Notes: generated by a model not told the origin, from the sequence alone. A stretch of 64,000 bases of DNA from Gammaproteobacteria bacterium (ex Lamellibrachia satsuma) (GCA_019623805.1 CP053680.1:3946001-4010000); one strand, 5' to 3'. Positions 42,928 to 52,448 are shown, counted from the stretch's first letter. A program made the numbers and translations.

Positions 42928-43535
42928 TGAAACCCCTATGGAAATACGCAGTGGCGTTGCTGACTATTGCTTCGATGCTTCACCTGGCCGGTTGTGCCAG
43001 CCCATCTCAGCCAACCCGGTTCTATCGTTTGAATGCGGCGGTCGATTTACCGGCTCCAGCTGAAAGCGCTCAGGCGCGGTTACCCGAAGTTGGGCTGGGC
43101 CCGGTTCATCTCTCCAGCTATCTCGATCGTCCACAGATCGTCAATCGGGCGGGATTATACCGATTGCAGTTGAACGAGTTCGATCAATGGGCAGGAACCT
43201 TACAGGAAAATATCATCCAGGTTCTGGTTGACTACCTCTCCGCTTCGTTAGGAGAGAATCGGGTGGTTGCCTACCCATGGCACGGCTCCCTAAAGCCCGA
43301 TTATGACATCTCCTTCTATTTTAGCCGATTCGATGCGGTGGACGGTTTGCAGGTGATCCTGCAAGCGCGCTGGATGCTGTTGGATAGGGCAAAGGGCAAG
43401 GTACTCGATACACGACAGGTAACAATTTCTGAGCCGATCAAGGGAGCGGAACCCGAGGCCATTGTTGCGGCAGGGAGTCGCGCACTGGAGAAGCTCTCCA
43501 GACGACTTGAAGCGTTGCTGAGAAAGCAGCTGTAA
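42927..43535 (+). CDS. PqiC-like auxiliary lipoprotein (ABC-type transport auxiliary, DUF330)
   Basis: 202-203 aa outer-membrane lipoprotein. The signal peptide ends in the lipobox LAGC (Cys 23). The mature part (SQPTRFYRLNAAVD; VGLGPVHLSSYLDRPQIVNR; NRVVAYPW) matches the PqiC/DUF330 family that partners MCE proteins. GTG at 42924 or ATG at 42927 may start it; both overlap the MCE stop. It completes a four-gene MCE transport operon. Confidence 0.88.
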   Translation: MKPLWKYAVALLTIASMLHLAGCASPSQPTRFYRLNAAVDLPAPAESAQARLPEVGLGPVHLSSYLDRPQIVNRAGLYRLQLNEFDQWAGTLQENIIQVLVDYLSASLGENRVVAYPWHGSLKPDYDISFYFSRFDAVDGLQVILQARWMLLDRAKGKVLDTRQVTISEPIKGAEPEAIVAAGSRALEKLSRRLEALLRKQL

Positions 43536-43635
43536 GATCGGATTGCCGTGATGAACGCTGGTAGTCAATCTACTGACTTCTATCTAAACCCCAGCCAGTC
43601 TGGCTCCCGCCCCTACGAGCAATAATCGGATACTG

Positions 43636-44457
43636 TTAGCTCGACGTGCTCACAGGTTCTTGCTTCGGTTGGGATTCGACCTCTCCATCGACAGGTGTCC
43701 CGTCTTCGACAGGCTCAGGTTCAGTGGGGAGTTCGTAACGACTGGCCAGAAAAAGTACCCCGATGATGGGATGGTCGAGATAGTGGATCTCTCCACTGCG
43801 CATTCTGCGCTGTGACTGCATTCGAAAGGTGCGAAAAGCGGGGCGGAACTCTAAGCTGTTACCCGTCATTCCATCTTCCGTCTCCCACCGCCGCAGTAGC
43901 AGATCAGTATCAAGATGTAGATAGCGTTTGACGCCGACTCTGATCGTGCCCTCCAGCATTAGGGGCTCATCAATGGCAGATTGTGGGTTTGAAGACTTAG
44001 GCAACTCCAGGAATAGTTGTTGGGACTGGTCAGGATCGATAACCTGCTGACGCCAGGCGACATGCAGCAGTGGTTTGTAATTTCGGGATCTGGAGAGGTG
44101 CTGATGCTGTTCACTGAGTTGCCATTCAGACTTGGCAAGTGGTCTAAAAGGTTCAGGTTCAGGTTCAGGAGCTGGTGGCGCTGCTGTTTCGATCGGTTCC
44201 TGCAGCCCGATTTCGCGAGCCCGGTCCTCGGTTAGTGGTATGGCATTCAGCCGTGATGGCGTACCTGGGTCATCCGGCCAGAATTCAGTGGTGCCGGCAC
44301 CGGCGCTGATACGTTCAAATATCAGAATCTCAAACTGGTACCAGGGTGGTGCTTCCTCTTCCGGCTGTTCTTCAGCGGTAGCAAGCGTTCCGGCCAGGCT
44401 CAGAACGAGCGTAAAAGGTAACCAATATTTGTGTTTTTTCTGCACGTTCCAACTCAT
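43636..44457 (-). CDS. csiV: CsiV family protein
   Basis: 273 aa exported protein with a signal peptide (about 1-28; WLPFTLVLSLAGTLATA). CsiV proteins share PWYQFEILIFER near the N-terminus (about 37-49) and a C-terminal region where RRMRSGEIHYLDHPIIGVL is conserved. It is a periplasmic protein; in Shewanella and Vibrio relatives it affects peptidoglycan handling and SOS/CRISPR-linked phenotypes only by indirect reports, so function is best left as family-level. An acidic, Pro-rich tail (EPEPVEDGTPVDGEVESQ in part) is unusual. It sits after mfd as in other gammaproteobacteria, separated by a palindromic element. Confidence 0.75.
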   Translation of the reverse strand: MSWNVQKKHKYWLPFTLVLSLAGTLATAEEQPEEEAPPWYQFEILIFERISAGAGTTEFWPDDPGTPSRLNAIPLTEDRAREIGLQEPIETAAPPAPEPEPEPFRPLAKSEWQLSEQHQHLSRSRNYKPLLHVAWRQQVIDPDQSQQLFLELPKSSNPQSAIDEPLMLEGTIRVGVKRYLHLDTDLLLRRWETEDGMTGNSLEFRPAFRTFRMQSQRRMRSGEIHYLDHPIIGVLFLASRYELPTEPEPVEDGTPVDGEVESQPKQEPVSTSS

Positions 44458-44481
44458 ATTGTTTTCTTAAGACTTGCCAGC

Positions 44482-44610
44482 CTAGGGAATAATTGTCATT
44501 TCGAGCATAGCGAGAAATCTCAACCCACGTAAGCTTTTGATAGCTCCGTAGTTTGAGATCTCTCCCTGCGGTCGAGATGACAGAGACCGAATTAATCAGA
44601 GATTCCCTAG
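44482..44610. repeat. 129-base palindromic element between mfd and csiV
   Basis: Outer arms CTAGGGAAT (44482-44490) and ATTCCCTAG (44602-44610) are perfect. Inner arms TGTCATTTCGAGCATAGCGA with GAAATCTCAA and TTGAGATCTCTCCCTGCGGT with CGAGATGACA are strongly complementary. The inner sequence resembles the widespread TGTCATTCCGAGC...GCGAGGAATCT intergenic repeat. Its right end contains the TAG stop codon of mfd. No coding capacity; a MITE- or REP-like element. Confidence 0.75.
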
Positions 44611-47600
44611 TCTATCAGTCTATCGATCAGGACATCTATTTCGTTCACGCGTTCGATTGGGTCGGGCATATCCTGGATATACCTGAGTTTATCGCCACCA
44701 TCCATTTTATACATCTGGGGACGGGTTTGGATCAGGCGGATCAGGTTTGCCGGATCGATTTTGGGGTCTGAATCAAATAGCATACGCGCCCCTTTGGATC
44801 CCCCTTCGATCTTGCGGATCCCCAGAGGGTGGGCCCGTAGTTTGAGTTCGGTGATCGCAAAAAGATTCTTGGCTGTTTGGGGCAACAGACCGAAGCGGTC
44901 GATCATCTCGACCTGTAGTTCGCGCAGTTCGTCATGGGTCGCAGCGCTGGCGATCCTCTTATAGAGCACCAACCGGCTGTGCACATCCGGCAGATAGTCT
45001 TCCGGCAGCAGCGCCGCAATGCCCAGCTCAATCTCGGTGCCGTGGTCCAGGGGGCGGTCGAGTGTCGGCTGCTCCCCCGCCTTGAGAGCTTTCACCGCCC
45101 GCTCCAGAAGTTCGGAATAGAGGGTGAAGCCGATCTCGTTGATCTGACCGCTCTGTTCGTCGCCGAGCAGCTCTCCGGCGCCGCGGATCTCCATGTCATG
45201 GGTGGATAGGGTGAAGCCGGCTCCCAGGTCCTCCAGGGATTCGATTGCTTCCAGCCGTTTCTTTGCATCGGCGGTCATCACCCCGCTGGGTGGAGTCAGC
45301 AGATAGGCGTAGGCACGGTGGTGGGATCGACCGACCCGGCCGCGAATCTGGTGCAGCTGGGCCAGGCCGAGTTTGTCCGCACGGTTGATGATCATGGTGT
45401 TGGCGGTGGGGACGTCGATGCCGCTCTCCACGATGGTGGTGCAGACCAGCAGGTTGAATCGCTGGTGATAGAAGTCCCGCATGATGCCTTCCAGTTCGCG
45501 CTCACGCATCTGGCCGTGAGCCACCTGCAGGCGGACGCCGGGCAGTAGTCCCTCAAGCCGCTCCGCCATATTTTCGATGGTGCTGACCTCGTTGTGCAGG
45601 AAGTAGATCTGACCGCCGCGCTTCAGCTCGCGCTGACAGGCCTCGGCAATCAATGTGTCGTTCCACTGACTGACGAAGGTCTTGATGGGATGGCGCAGTG
45701 CCGGAGGGGTAGCGATGATCGAGAGATCGCGCATCCCCGCCATCGCCATGTTGAGGGTTCGGGGGATCGGGGTGGCAGTCAGTGTCAGCAGGTCCACCTC
45801 ACTGCGAAGGGCTTTGAGCTTCTCCTTGTGGCGTACGCCGAAGCGGTGCTCCTCGTCGATGATCACCAGTCCGAGGTCTTTGAACTTAATGCCCTCGGAG
45901 AGCAGTTTGTGGGTGCCGACAACGATATCGAGTGTGCCGTCGGCCAGTCCGTCGATGACCTTCTGTTGCTGTTTTCCAGTGCGGAAGCGGGAGAGGCTCT
46001 CGACCTTGACCGGCCAGTCGGCAAAGCGGTCGGCAAAGTTCTGATAGTGCTGCTGGGCGAGCAGGGTGGTGGGTACCAGCACCACCACCTGCTTGTTGCC
46101 TTGGGTGGCCATGAAGGCGGCGCGCATGGCAACCTCTGTCTTGCCGAAGCCCACATCCCCGCAGACGACACGGTCCATGGGTTGAGGCGAAGCCATATCT
46201 TCCAGCACCGAGTCGATGGTCTGCTGTTGGTCCGGTGTCGTCTCGAACTCAAAGGTGGCGCTGAAGCTCTGATATTCGTCTGCAGGTTCAGGAAAGGCAA
46301 CGCCGCGCCGGGCGGCACGGCGGGCATAGATCTCCAGCAACTCTGCAGCGACATCCCGAACCTGTTTGGCGGCCTTGCGCTTGGTCTTCTCCCACTGCTC
46401 TCCGCCGAGGCGGTGGAGGGGAGCATTGTCGGGTGATGCGCCCGCATATCGGCTGATCAGGTGAAGTGAAGCGACCGGTACATAGAGCTTGTCGCCCTTG
46501 GCGTACTCCAGGGTCAGAAACTCGGTCGCGAGACCGCCGACCTCGATGGTCTGCAGTCCCTGATAGCGGCCGACACCGTGATCCTCATGCACCACAGGTG
46601 CGCCGATGTGGAGTTCCGTCAGGTTGCGTACGATCTGGTCCGGGTCACGGGTCGCCTTCTGCCGCCGTCGTGTCTGCCGCACCTGCTCACCGTAGAGTTG
46701 AGTCTCGGTGATCAGGGTGATACCGCTCTCCTGCAACCAAAGCCCCTGTTCAATGGGAGCAACCGTCAGGGCGATAGGGGGCTTTTCATCAATAAATGAC
46801 TGCCAACTATCAACCACTATGGGTTTGATACCGAAATCCCGCAACGTACCCAATAACATTTCCCGTCTTCCCGCACTCTCTGCCACGAAGAGCGTGTGGC
46901 CATCGTTGGAAGAGAGGAAGTCCTGCAGCAGCGCAGCCGGACGTTGAGCCCGAGCCTGTATGCCCAGGGGAGGGGGGAGTTGGGTGGCGAAGTTGGCGAA
47001 TCCGGCATAACCTTTCCGGCGGCTGGAGATTTCGTGTCTCTGCACCGAAACTCCTGCCGGAGACTTCATGCGGGAGATTAGTTCATCCGTGGAGAGGTAG
47101 ATCTTTCCCGGTGGCAGCAGTGGGCGTTCCAGATCGTGTTTTCTCTCATCGTAGCGGCCTTGGACCTGCTCAAAAAAACTGTCCGCCTGCTCCCGGATGT
47201 CCTCGGTCTGGATGAGTAGATGATTCTCAGGCAGGTAATCGAAGAGCGTGTTTGTGGTCTCGAAAAAGAGGGGAAGATAGTATTCTAGACCACTGGGAAC
47301 CTGCCCTTCCGAGACGTCGCTGTAGATCAGGCTGCGTTGCAGATCACCTTCAAACTGATTGCGGTAGTTGCGGCGAAAGAGAGCAATGCCCGCTTCATCC
47401 AGAGGAAACTCCCGGGCCGGTAACATTCTGATCTGATTAATCTTTTCCAGTGAACGTTGGGTCTCCGGATCAAAGGTGCGGATGCTGTCCACTTCGTCAT
47501 CGAACAGGTCGATCCTGAAGGGCACGAGGTTGCCCATGGGAAATACATCCAGCAGGGAACCGCGAACTGCAAACTCGCCATGGGCGAGTACCTGAGAGAC

Positions 47601-48086
47601 ACATTGATAACCACTTCTCTCCAGGCGCTGGCGTGTCCTATCCAGATTGAGTTGTTGTCCCAGGTCCACGATCAGGGAGTGGTGGTCGAGAAATGCCTTC
47701 GGGCAGAGACGTTGCATCAGCGTGGCGATTGGCACCAGCAGGATGCATCGCTCCATCTGTGGCAAACGCGAGAGGGAGAGCAGTCGCTGCGAGATCAACT
47801 CCGGGAGTGGGGAGAAGAGATCATAGGGCAGTGTTTCCCAATCGGGGAAACTGAGCACGGGCAGTTTATCGTCTCCGAGGAAAAAAACGAGTTCCGCTTC
47901 AAGTTGTGCTGCCCTTTGCACCGTATCCACGGCGACCAGTACGACACCATTAAAAGCCCGTGCGGCGTTGGCGATGGCGAGCGCAGAACTGCCACCATAG
48001 AGCTGTCCCCACTGCAGCTGTTCACCTAGCTTGGCCGGCAGCGTGGGATTAAAGAGGGCATGGTTATTGTCTTGTGTTATGGACAT
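44607..48086 (-). CDS. mfd: Transcription-repair coupling factor
   Basis: 1159 aa, full length. It removes RNA polymerase stalled at DNA damage and recruits UvrA. Features in order: UvrB-homology module (about 20-340), with GSSALAIANAAR; CarD-like RNA polymerase-interaction domain (about 495-560; GAPVVHEDHGVGRYQGL); RecG-like translocase with Walker A DVGFGKTEVAMRAAF (about 645) and DEEH box IIDEEHRFGVRHKEKLK (about 747); motif VI QIRGRVGRSHHRAYAYL; C-terminal TRCF domain (about 1000-1150). The stop codon lies in a palindromic repeat. Confidence 0.97.
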   Translation of the reverse strand: MSITQDNNHALFNPTLPAKLGEQLQWGQLYGGSSALAIANAARAFNGVVLVAVDTVQRAAQLEAELVFFLGDDKLPVLSFPDWETLPYDLFSPLPELISQRLLSLSRLPQMERCILLVPIATLMQRLCPKAFLDHHSLIVDLGQQLNLDRTRQRLERSGYQCVSQVLAHGEFAVRGSLLDVFPMGNLVPFRIDLFDDEVDSIRTFDPETQRSLEKINQIRMLPAREFPLDEAGIALFRRNYRNQFEGDLQRSLIYSDVSEGQVPSGLEYYLPLFFETTNTLFDYLPENHLLIQTEDIREQADSFFEQVQGRYDERKHDLERPLLPPGKIYLSTDELISRMKSPAGVSVQRHEISSRRKGYAGFANFATQLPPPLGIQARAQRPAALLQDFLSSNDGHTLFVAESAGRREMLLGTLRDFGIKPIVVDSWQSFIDEKPPIALTVAPIEQGLWLQESGITLITETQLYGEQVRQTRRRQKATRDPDQIVRNLTELHIGAPVVHEDHGVGRYQGLQTIEVGGLATEFLTLEYAKGDKLYVPVASLHLISRYAGASPDNAPLHRLGGEQWEKTKRKAAKQVRDVAAELLEIYARRAARRGVAFPEPADEYQSFSATFEFETTPDQQQTIDSVLEDMASPQPMDRVVCGDVGFGKTEVAMRAAFMATQGNKQVVVLVPTTLLAQQHYQNFADRFADWPVKVESLSRFRTGKQQQKVIDGLADGTLDIVVGTHKLLSEGIKFKDLGLVIIDEEHRFGVRHKEKLKALRSEVDLLTLTATPIPRTLNMAMAGMRDLSIIATPPALRHPIKTFVSQWNDTLIAEACQRELKRGGQIYFLHNEVSTIENMAERLEGLLPGVRLQVAHGQMRERELEGIMRDFYHQRFNLLVCTTIVESGIDVPTANTMIINRADKLGLAQLHQIRGRVGRSHHRAYAYLLTPPSGVMTADAKKRLEAIESLEDLGAGFTLSTHDMEIRGAGELLGDEQSGQINEIGFTLYSELLERAVKALKAGEQPTLDRPLDHGTEIELGIAALLPEDYLPDVHSRLVLYKRIASAATHDELRELQVEMIDRFGLLPQTAKNLFAITELKLRAHPLGIRKIEGGSKGARMLFDSDPKIDPANLIRLIQTRPQMYKMDGGDKLRYIQDMPDPIERVNEIDVLIDRLID

Positions 48087-48546
48087 CTGGCAGGATTTGA
48101 TAAAAGTGAAATTATCTCATACCCGGGAGGATGGGGCAGGGGAAGTTTTTTCTGCCGCTATTACGGTAAACCCTTAGGATATGGAGGAATACTTGATTTA
48201 CGTCAATGATATATACAGGCATCAATGTGAATATCGTTCTTGCGACAAAGATAAGAAAAAAATACGGATTTCGCGCAGCATGCGAAACCATGTAGTCCCT
48301 TGACTGCAGTATCACAAAGGGTTGGATGGGGTGGCAGTTCTCCCTGCCTTATTATTCTAAAAATTCACGGTTGACCGGTTATGAGGTGTGTCCAATTACC
48401 TCTGACTATGTTTTTGGATAGCAGTTCCCTCTCTCAAAGAGTTGGGATATCACGCTGTTTTTTTAGTTCTGATTCTTTCGCATTCCTGATCAGGTTTCCG
48501 GCTACCGGAGTCGGAACTTTAATACCGCAATTGAAGGAGACTACAA
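48087..48546. other. Divergent regulatory region between mfd and the octaheme cytochrome
   Basis: 460 bases without a supported gene. It holds an FNR/DNR-like site (48193-48206) and an AAGGAG ribosome site at 48533-48538 for the cytochrome. Short frames on both strands (48112-48315 minus, 48381-48665 plus) have no conserved features. If the FNR-like site activates the cytochrome at the usual distance, the mRNA leader would be about 300 bases. Confidence 0.5.
48193..48206 (+). promoter_or_regulatory. FNR/DNR-like binding site
   Basis: TTGATTTACGTCAA fits the FNR/DNR consensus TTGAT-N4-ATCAA with one change (GTCAA). FNR- and DNR-type regulators act under low oxygen or nitric oxide and often control nitrogen-oxide enzymes, which suits the downstream HAO-like cytochrome. 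A GAATAT lies at 48229-48234, a weak -10 at the class II distance. Confidence 0.5.
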
Positions 48547-49986
48547 ATGCGAAAATGGTGGCTAATGGGGATTGGCGCCGCACTGTTGTTAACCCAAGGG
48601 TTTGCAACGGCCGCGGTCAAAGCTCCACCAAAACAAATGTCAGAAGAGACCAAAGAGTGCGTTAAGTGCCATAAGAAAAACAACCCCGGGTTGGTTCAGA
48701 TGTGGGGTTCAAGCAAGCACTATGGCGCCAATGTTGGTTGTTACGAGTGTCATCAAGCGGATGCCAAAGATGTGGATGCTTTCATTCACGATGACAAGAA
48801 AGTAAAGAAACATATCTCAATCATCGTTTCTCCGAAAGACTGTGCAAACTGTCACGAAAACGAAGAGAAAGAGATGACAGCGTCTCACCATGCGGAAGCA
48901 GGTAAGATCATGGGTTCTCTGGATAACCTGCTCGCAGAGGTTGTTGAGGGTGATATGGGCATGGTTACCGAAGGTTTCCCTGATGGTGTATCTGCAGCCG
49001 CAGTCGTTGGTTGCTGGCAGTGTCACGGTTCCCACGTGAAGGTACTCAAAGACGGTGCACTGGATCCGGCGACCTGGCCTAACACGGGTATCGGCCGAAT
49101 CAATCCTGATGGTTCCAAAGGTACTTGTGCAGCCTGTCACTCACGTCACTCGTTTTCAGTAGCGCAAGCGCGTCAGCCTGAGAACTGCTCCAAGTGTCAC
49201 ATGGGTCCTGACCATCCTCAAAAGGAGATCTATGACGAGTCCAAACACGGCATCGCTTATCGAGCCAACCGTGAGAAGATGAACATGGATAACCCCAAGT
49301 GGATCCCCGGGGAAGACTACTACGCTGCTCCAACTTGCGCCACCTGTCACATGAGTGAAACCCGTAAGCAGGGCATCACCCATAACGTAGGTGACCGTAT
49401 CAGCTGGAACAACCGTCCTCCTGTCTCCAAGAAGCAGGGCTGGATAGAAGGCACCGTAGGCTGGGAAGATCGTCGTGACAAGATGAAAGATGTCTGTAAC
49501 TCTTGTCATGAAGAGGGTTGGACTGAGAACTTCTATGTTCAGTATGACGGTCTGGTTGAACTCTACAACCGTAAGTATGGTAAGCCTGGTCTGAAGTTGA
49601 TGAAGGCGGCCAAGCCTTTGATCAAAGGTCCCAAGTTCTCCAACAAGATCGACTTTATCTGGTTCGAACTTTGGCACCATGAGGGACGTCGCGCACGTAT
49701 GGCGGCTTCCATGATGGGTCCGGATATCACTCACTGGGAAGGTACTTACGATCTGGGTAAGAACTTCTATACCGAGTTGGTTCCTGAGCTGAAAGAGCTG
49801 ATCGAACACGGCATGCATGGTAGCGACGCTGACGTGAAGGCTGCAAAGAACCTTCAAAGGGTTCTGACTGCGGTGCTGAATTCCGATTCACACAAGTGGT
49901 TCCTCGGCAAGATGAGCAAAGCTGAAGCTGCAAAGCGTAAGGCCCGTCAGGCAGAGTTCAAGAACCGTTACAAAGTTAAGCACTAA
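48547..49986 (+). CDS. Octaheme c-type cytochrome, hydroxylamine oxidoreductase-like
   Basis: 479 aa periplasmic protein with a signal peptide (about 1-23; cleavage near ATAAV). Eight CxxCH heme sites are at 38, 65, 99, 156, 194, 214, 264 and 317. The C-terminal region WFELWHHEGRRARMAASMMG then PDITHWEGTYDLGKNFY matches the HAO family. Oxidising HAOs have a Tyr after this point cross-linked to the P460 heme; by my alignment from memory the position is Ile394, which would favour the reducing type (nitrite to ammonium or NO/hydroxylamine handling). No cytochrome c554/cM552 partner follows; the gene stands alone with its own terminator. AAGGAG precedes the ATG by 8 bases. Confidence 0.85.
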   Translation: MRKWWLMGIGAALLLTQGFATAAVKAPPKQMSEETKECVKCHKKNNPGLVQMWGSSKHYGANVGCYECHQADAKDVDAFIHDDKKVKKHISIIVSPKDCANCHENEEKEMTASHHAEAGKIMGSLDNLLAEVVEGDMGMVTEGFPDGVSAAAVVGCWQCHGSHVKVLKDGALDPATWPNTGIGRINPDGSKGTCAACHSRHSFSVAQARQPENCSKCHMGPDHPQKEIYDESKHGIAYRANREKMNMDNPKWIPGEDYYAAPTCATCHMSETRKQGITHNVGDRISWNNRPPVSKKQGWIEGTVGWEDRRDKMKDVCNSCHEEGWTENFYVQYDGLVELYNRKYGKPGLKLMKAAKPLIKGPKFSNKIDFIWFELWHHEGRRARMAASMMGPDITHWEGTYDLGKNFYTELVPELKELIEHGMHGSDADVKAAKNLQRVLTAVLNSDSHKWFLGKMSKAEAAKRKARQAEFKNRYKVKH

Positions 49987-50022
49987 GTAACGTTCGACGA
50001 ACGACGGTCTATTAAGACGAGA

Positions 50023-50058
50023 AACCCTTCACCCCCTTGCGGGGTGGAGGGTTTTTTT
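50023..50058 (+). terminator. Rho-independent terminator of the octaheme cytochrome gene
   Basis: AACCCTTCACCCC, loop CTTGC, GGGGTGGAGGGTT followed by a T7 run (50052-50058). The stem is 13 bp with one T-G pair. It stands 37 bases after the stop codon and could also work for the convergent tmcA, whose strand shows an A-rich start and then GAAACCC context. Confidence 0.9.
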
Positions 50059-50117
50059 GGGGAGTCCTTAGTCCACTCGACAAATAGCGCCAGAATCCAC
50101 ACTGTAAGGGGAGACGG

Positions 50118-52382
50118 TTATTCTTCCTTTGCTTTGGTAGAGGCGGATTGGAACTTGCTTGTTCTGAAGCCAAGCTGTTCGATTCTCTCTTTGACCTGCC
50201 GATCCCCCATTTCTGTAACGAGTTTTCCTACTGCGTTTTTTATCGCTTGCTCTACTGCTGTCCGGCCTGGCATATCCAACGCTCTGGCCAGATATTGCCA
50301 GTCATGGCGTTGAAGTACCTTCATCATCAGTAACCGCTGTTCACTGGTGGTGAGCAATGAGGAGTGCCCGGCATTGGCAAAGAACCGAAGGCAGAGAGTG
50401 GTGATTGGGGGCAGGGTGATCTCAAATCCGCGATTGGCAAAGCTGAAGGCGATAAGGTCGAGCCAGTCCTGCGGTTCCAGGATTGGGAGTGAGGGTTCTT
50501 TCTTCTGCAGCAGCAGTGTGAGTGCCAGTGACGGCTCCATCACTTGCAGGGAATCTCCCAGCAATATCGGGAAATGACTGAGGAAGCGTGTCCGGGCCTG
50601 TTGAAACATCTTCTTGCCAGCAGCGGAAGTTGGACGCAGCACGATTATGGAGTGGGCGCCACTGCTGGCGCCGCGACGTATGCCGACCCGGATGGGCAGC
50701 AGTCCGCCTGCCCGCCAGAACTGCATCAACTCCTGGGTGGCGCCGAAACTCGCACCGATATAATCCAATCCTTCCGCTTCTGCCTGCTGTCGTATCGCAG
50801 CCACCATGCGGCTGCCCAATCCCTGCTGCTGGAGTGCAGGGTGCACCGCGATGCGCATGATGCGCGCGCCCAGCAGGCAGGCGGCGGTTTCCAGTCCAAG
50901 ATGGGCGCTTAGTGACTGGGCGAGCAGATGTCCCCGGGGGCGGCGGTGTCCGGCCCAGATGGCTTCGGCGGTGGCCGGGGTGAATCCCCCTTCGCGGGCG
51001 ACCAGTGCCGTGGCAACGATGCGCCCCTGGTGGCGCAGCACTGTGATACTTAGGTTTGGGCCATCCAGAAGTTGGCGCAGATCGAGGGGGGTGGTGCGGT
51101 AGTGGGCGAGCACTAACAGGCCAAATAGATCGGAGAGATCGTTTTCATTGGCGGCAAGCTGATCCCGGTTCAGGCTTTCCAGGACTATCTCTGCTGGATC
51201 TGCTTGCTGCAGTTCATCGTCAGGTACAGGCGAGGCGTCAAGTGCAAGGGCGCGAAAGATGAATCTCTCCAGCGGATCACCGGTGGCCCAGCGGATCGGG
51301 GTCTCCAGGAAAATCTGCCGCCACTGCGGACGGCGCTGGTCGAGTATCTTGCGGAAGCGCACTGTAAAACCCCGGCCGGTACCTTCGTAACCGTGAATGG
51401 TGGAGGCAAAGGCGATGCGGGGATAGTGATCCAGCAGTCGCTCAAGCATGGGGGAGGGGATGGCAGCTGCCTCGTCCACCAACAACAGGTCGCCGGGAAG
51501 CGGGGAGTGGATCAGTTCATCCGGTGCGACAAAACGCAGTTGTGCCTCTCCGAGGTGGATGGCGCCCCTGCTGCATTCTGCTTCCGGCAGCAGGCTGCAA
51601 GCACTTTGGAACAGCGGTTCGACCGCTGCCAGTCTGGGTGCGGTGACGAGAATCTTTAACACGCTCTGTTGCAGAAGCCTGGCCGCGGCAATGCCCATAG
51701 CCGCTGACTTGCCGCGTCCCCGGTCGGAGATCAATGCTACCGGGCGTCGACGGTGTCCTGTGACGACTTTGATCACTGCTTCCACCGCAGTGAGCTGGTC
51801 AGCTGTCAGGCAATCCGGATCCTCAGCGGGGGACGGGGTGTATGCCGGTTGAACTGCCGGAAGCGGGGGCAAGGGCTTATCCTGTTCGATCTGCAGGATC
51901 GTTGCATCATCCGTAAGCAGGTGGGCGAAACGGGAGAGAAAACGGCCGCTTATATCATGGGATTCATAACCTGCCACGGTGATACGGGCATATTCCGGAT
52001 CGTCGTATCCAGGCCACTCACTCAGTGGGGGAGAGAGCGTCAGCAGTACTCCCCCGGCCCGGATCGTGCCACTGGATGCGCCTAAAGCATCAACATCGAG
52101 TCCACTGAAGGCATCGAACACCAGTGCATCGATCTCCTGCCCGAGCAGGGTGGTCGCCTTGCTTGCGGGGATGCTGTCGATCTCCGGGGGACTGTCCAGG
52201 CCGATCCATAACGAACGATTGAAGGTGAGTCTTTTTAACAGTTCAGCGGCAACCGTGCGGCTCCATTGAGGTTTACCGGAGAGCAACAGCATGCCCCGGT
52301 GGGAGGAGAGACGCCGGTTTGCAAGAAACCTGGATGCCAGTGATATAAGTTCATCAGGATCTGGGTGTGCAGGCTCAGGCAT
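50118..52382 (-). CDS. tmcA: tRNA(Met) cytidine acetyltransferase TmcA
   Basis: Makes N4-acetylcytidine at the wobble base of elongator tRNA-Met using ATP and acetyl-CoA. The 754-aa protein has the N-terminal DUF1726 region, an RNA-helicase-like domain with the P-loop ISDRGRGKSAAMGIAAARLL (in part; about 193-212), LLVDEAAAIPSPMLERLL (about 300) and STIHGYEGTGRGFTVRF (about 331). The GNAT domain has MRIAVHPALQQQGLGSRMV (about 520-538). The C-terminal tRNA-binding tail is present. The length is slightly above that of E. coli TmcA. Divergent from hypF, 66 bases apart. Confidence 0.95.
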   Translation of the reverse strand: MPEPAHPDPDELISLASRFLANRRLSSHRGMLLLSGKPQWSRTVAAELLKRLTFNRSLWIGLDSPPEIDSIPASKATTLLGQEIDALVFDAFSGLDVDALGASSGTIRAGGVLLTLSPPLSEWPGYDDPEYARITVAGYESHDISGRFLSRFAHLLTDDATILQIEQDKPLPPLPAVQPAYTPSPAEDPDCLTADQLTAVEAVIKVVTGHRRRPVALISDRGRGKSAAMGIAAARLLQQSVLKILVTAPRLAAVEPLFQSACSLLPEAECSRGAIHLGEAQLRFVAPDELIHSPLPGDLLLVDEAAAIPSPMLERLLDHYPRIAFASTIHGYEGTGRGFTVRFRKILDQRRPQWRQIFLETPIRWATGDPLERFIFRALALDASPVPDDELQQADPAEIVLESLNRDQLAANENDLSDLFGLLVLAHYRTTPLDLRQLLDGPNLSITVLRHQGRIVATALVAREGGFTPATAEAIWAGHRRPRGHLLAQSLSAHLGLETAACLLGARIMRIAVHPALQQQGLGSRMVAAIRQQAEAEGLDYIGASFGATQELMQFWRAGGLLPIRVGIRRGASSGAHSIIVLRPTSAAGKKMFQQARTRFLSHFPILLGDSLQVMEPSLALTLLLQKKEPSLPILEPQDWLDLIAFSFANRGFEITLPPITTLCLRFFANAGHSSLLTTSEQRLLMMKVLQRHDWQYLARALDMPGRTAVEQAIKNAVGKLVTEMGDRQVKERIEQLGFRTSKFQSASTKAKEE

Positions 52383-52448
52383 CGTTGAGGGTGATTCCAG
52401 TTAAACAGGCCACTATTATAGTCAGAAGTCTATCGACAGGATTGTGGT

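Noticed and set aside
45594..46436. 280-codon plus-strand frame
   Set aside because: Antisense of the helicase part of mfd; no independent support.
48112..48315. 67-codon minus frame upstream of mfd
   Set aside because: Overlaps the FNR-like site region, has no conserved features or ribosome site.
48381..48665. 94-codon plus frame before the octaheme cytochrome
   Set aside because: Runs out of frame into the cytochrome signal peptide; no leader-peptide logic (no runs of one amino acid) was seen.
48547..49986. Ammonia-oxidiser type HAO indicating nitrification
   Set aside because: No amo genes or cytochrome partners nearby, and the apparent lack of the cross-link Tyr argues for another role.
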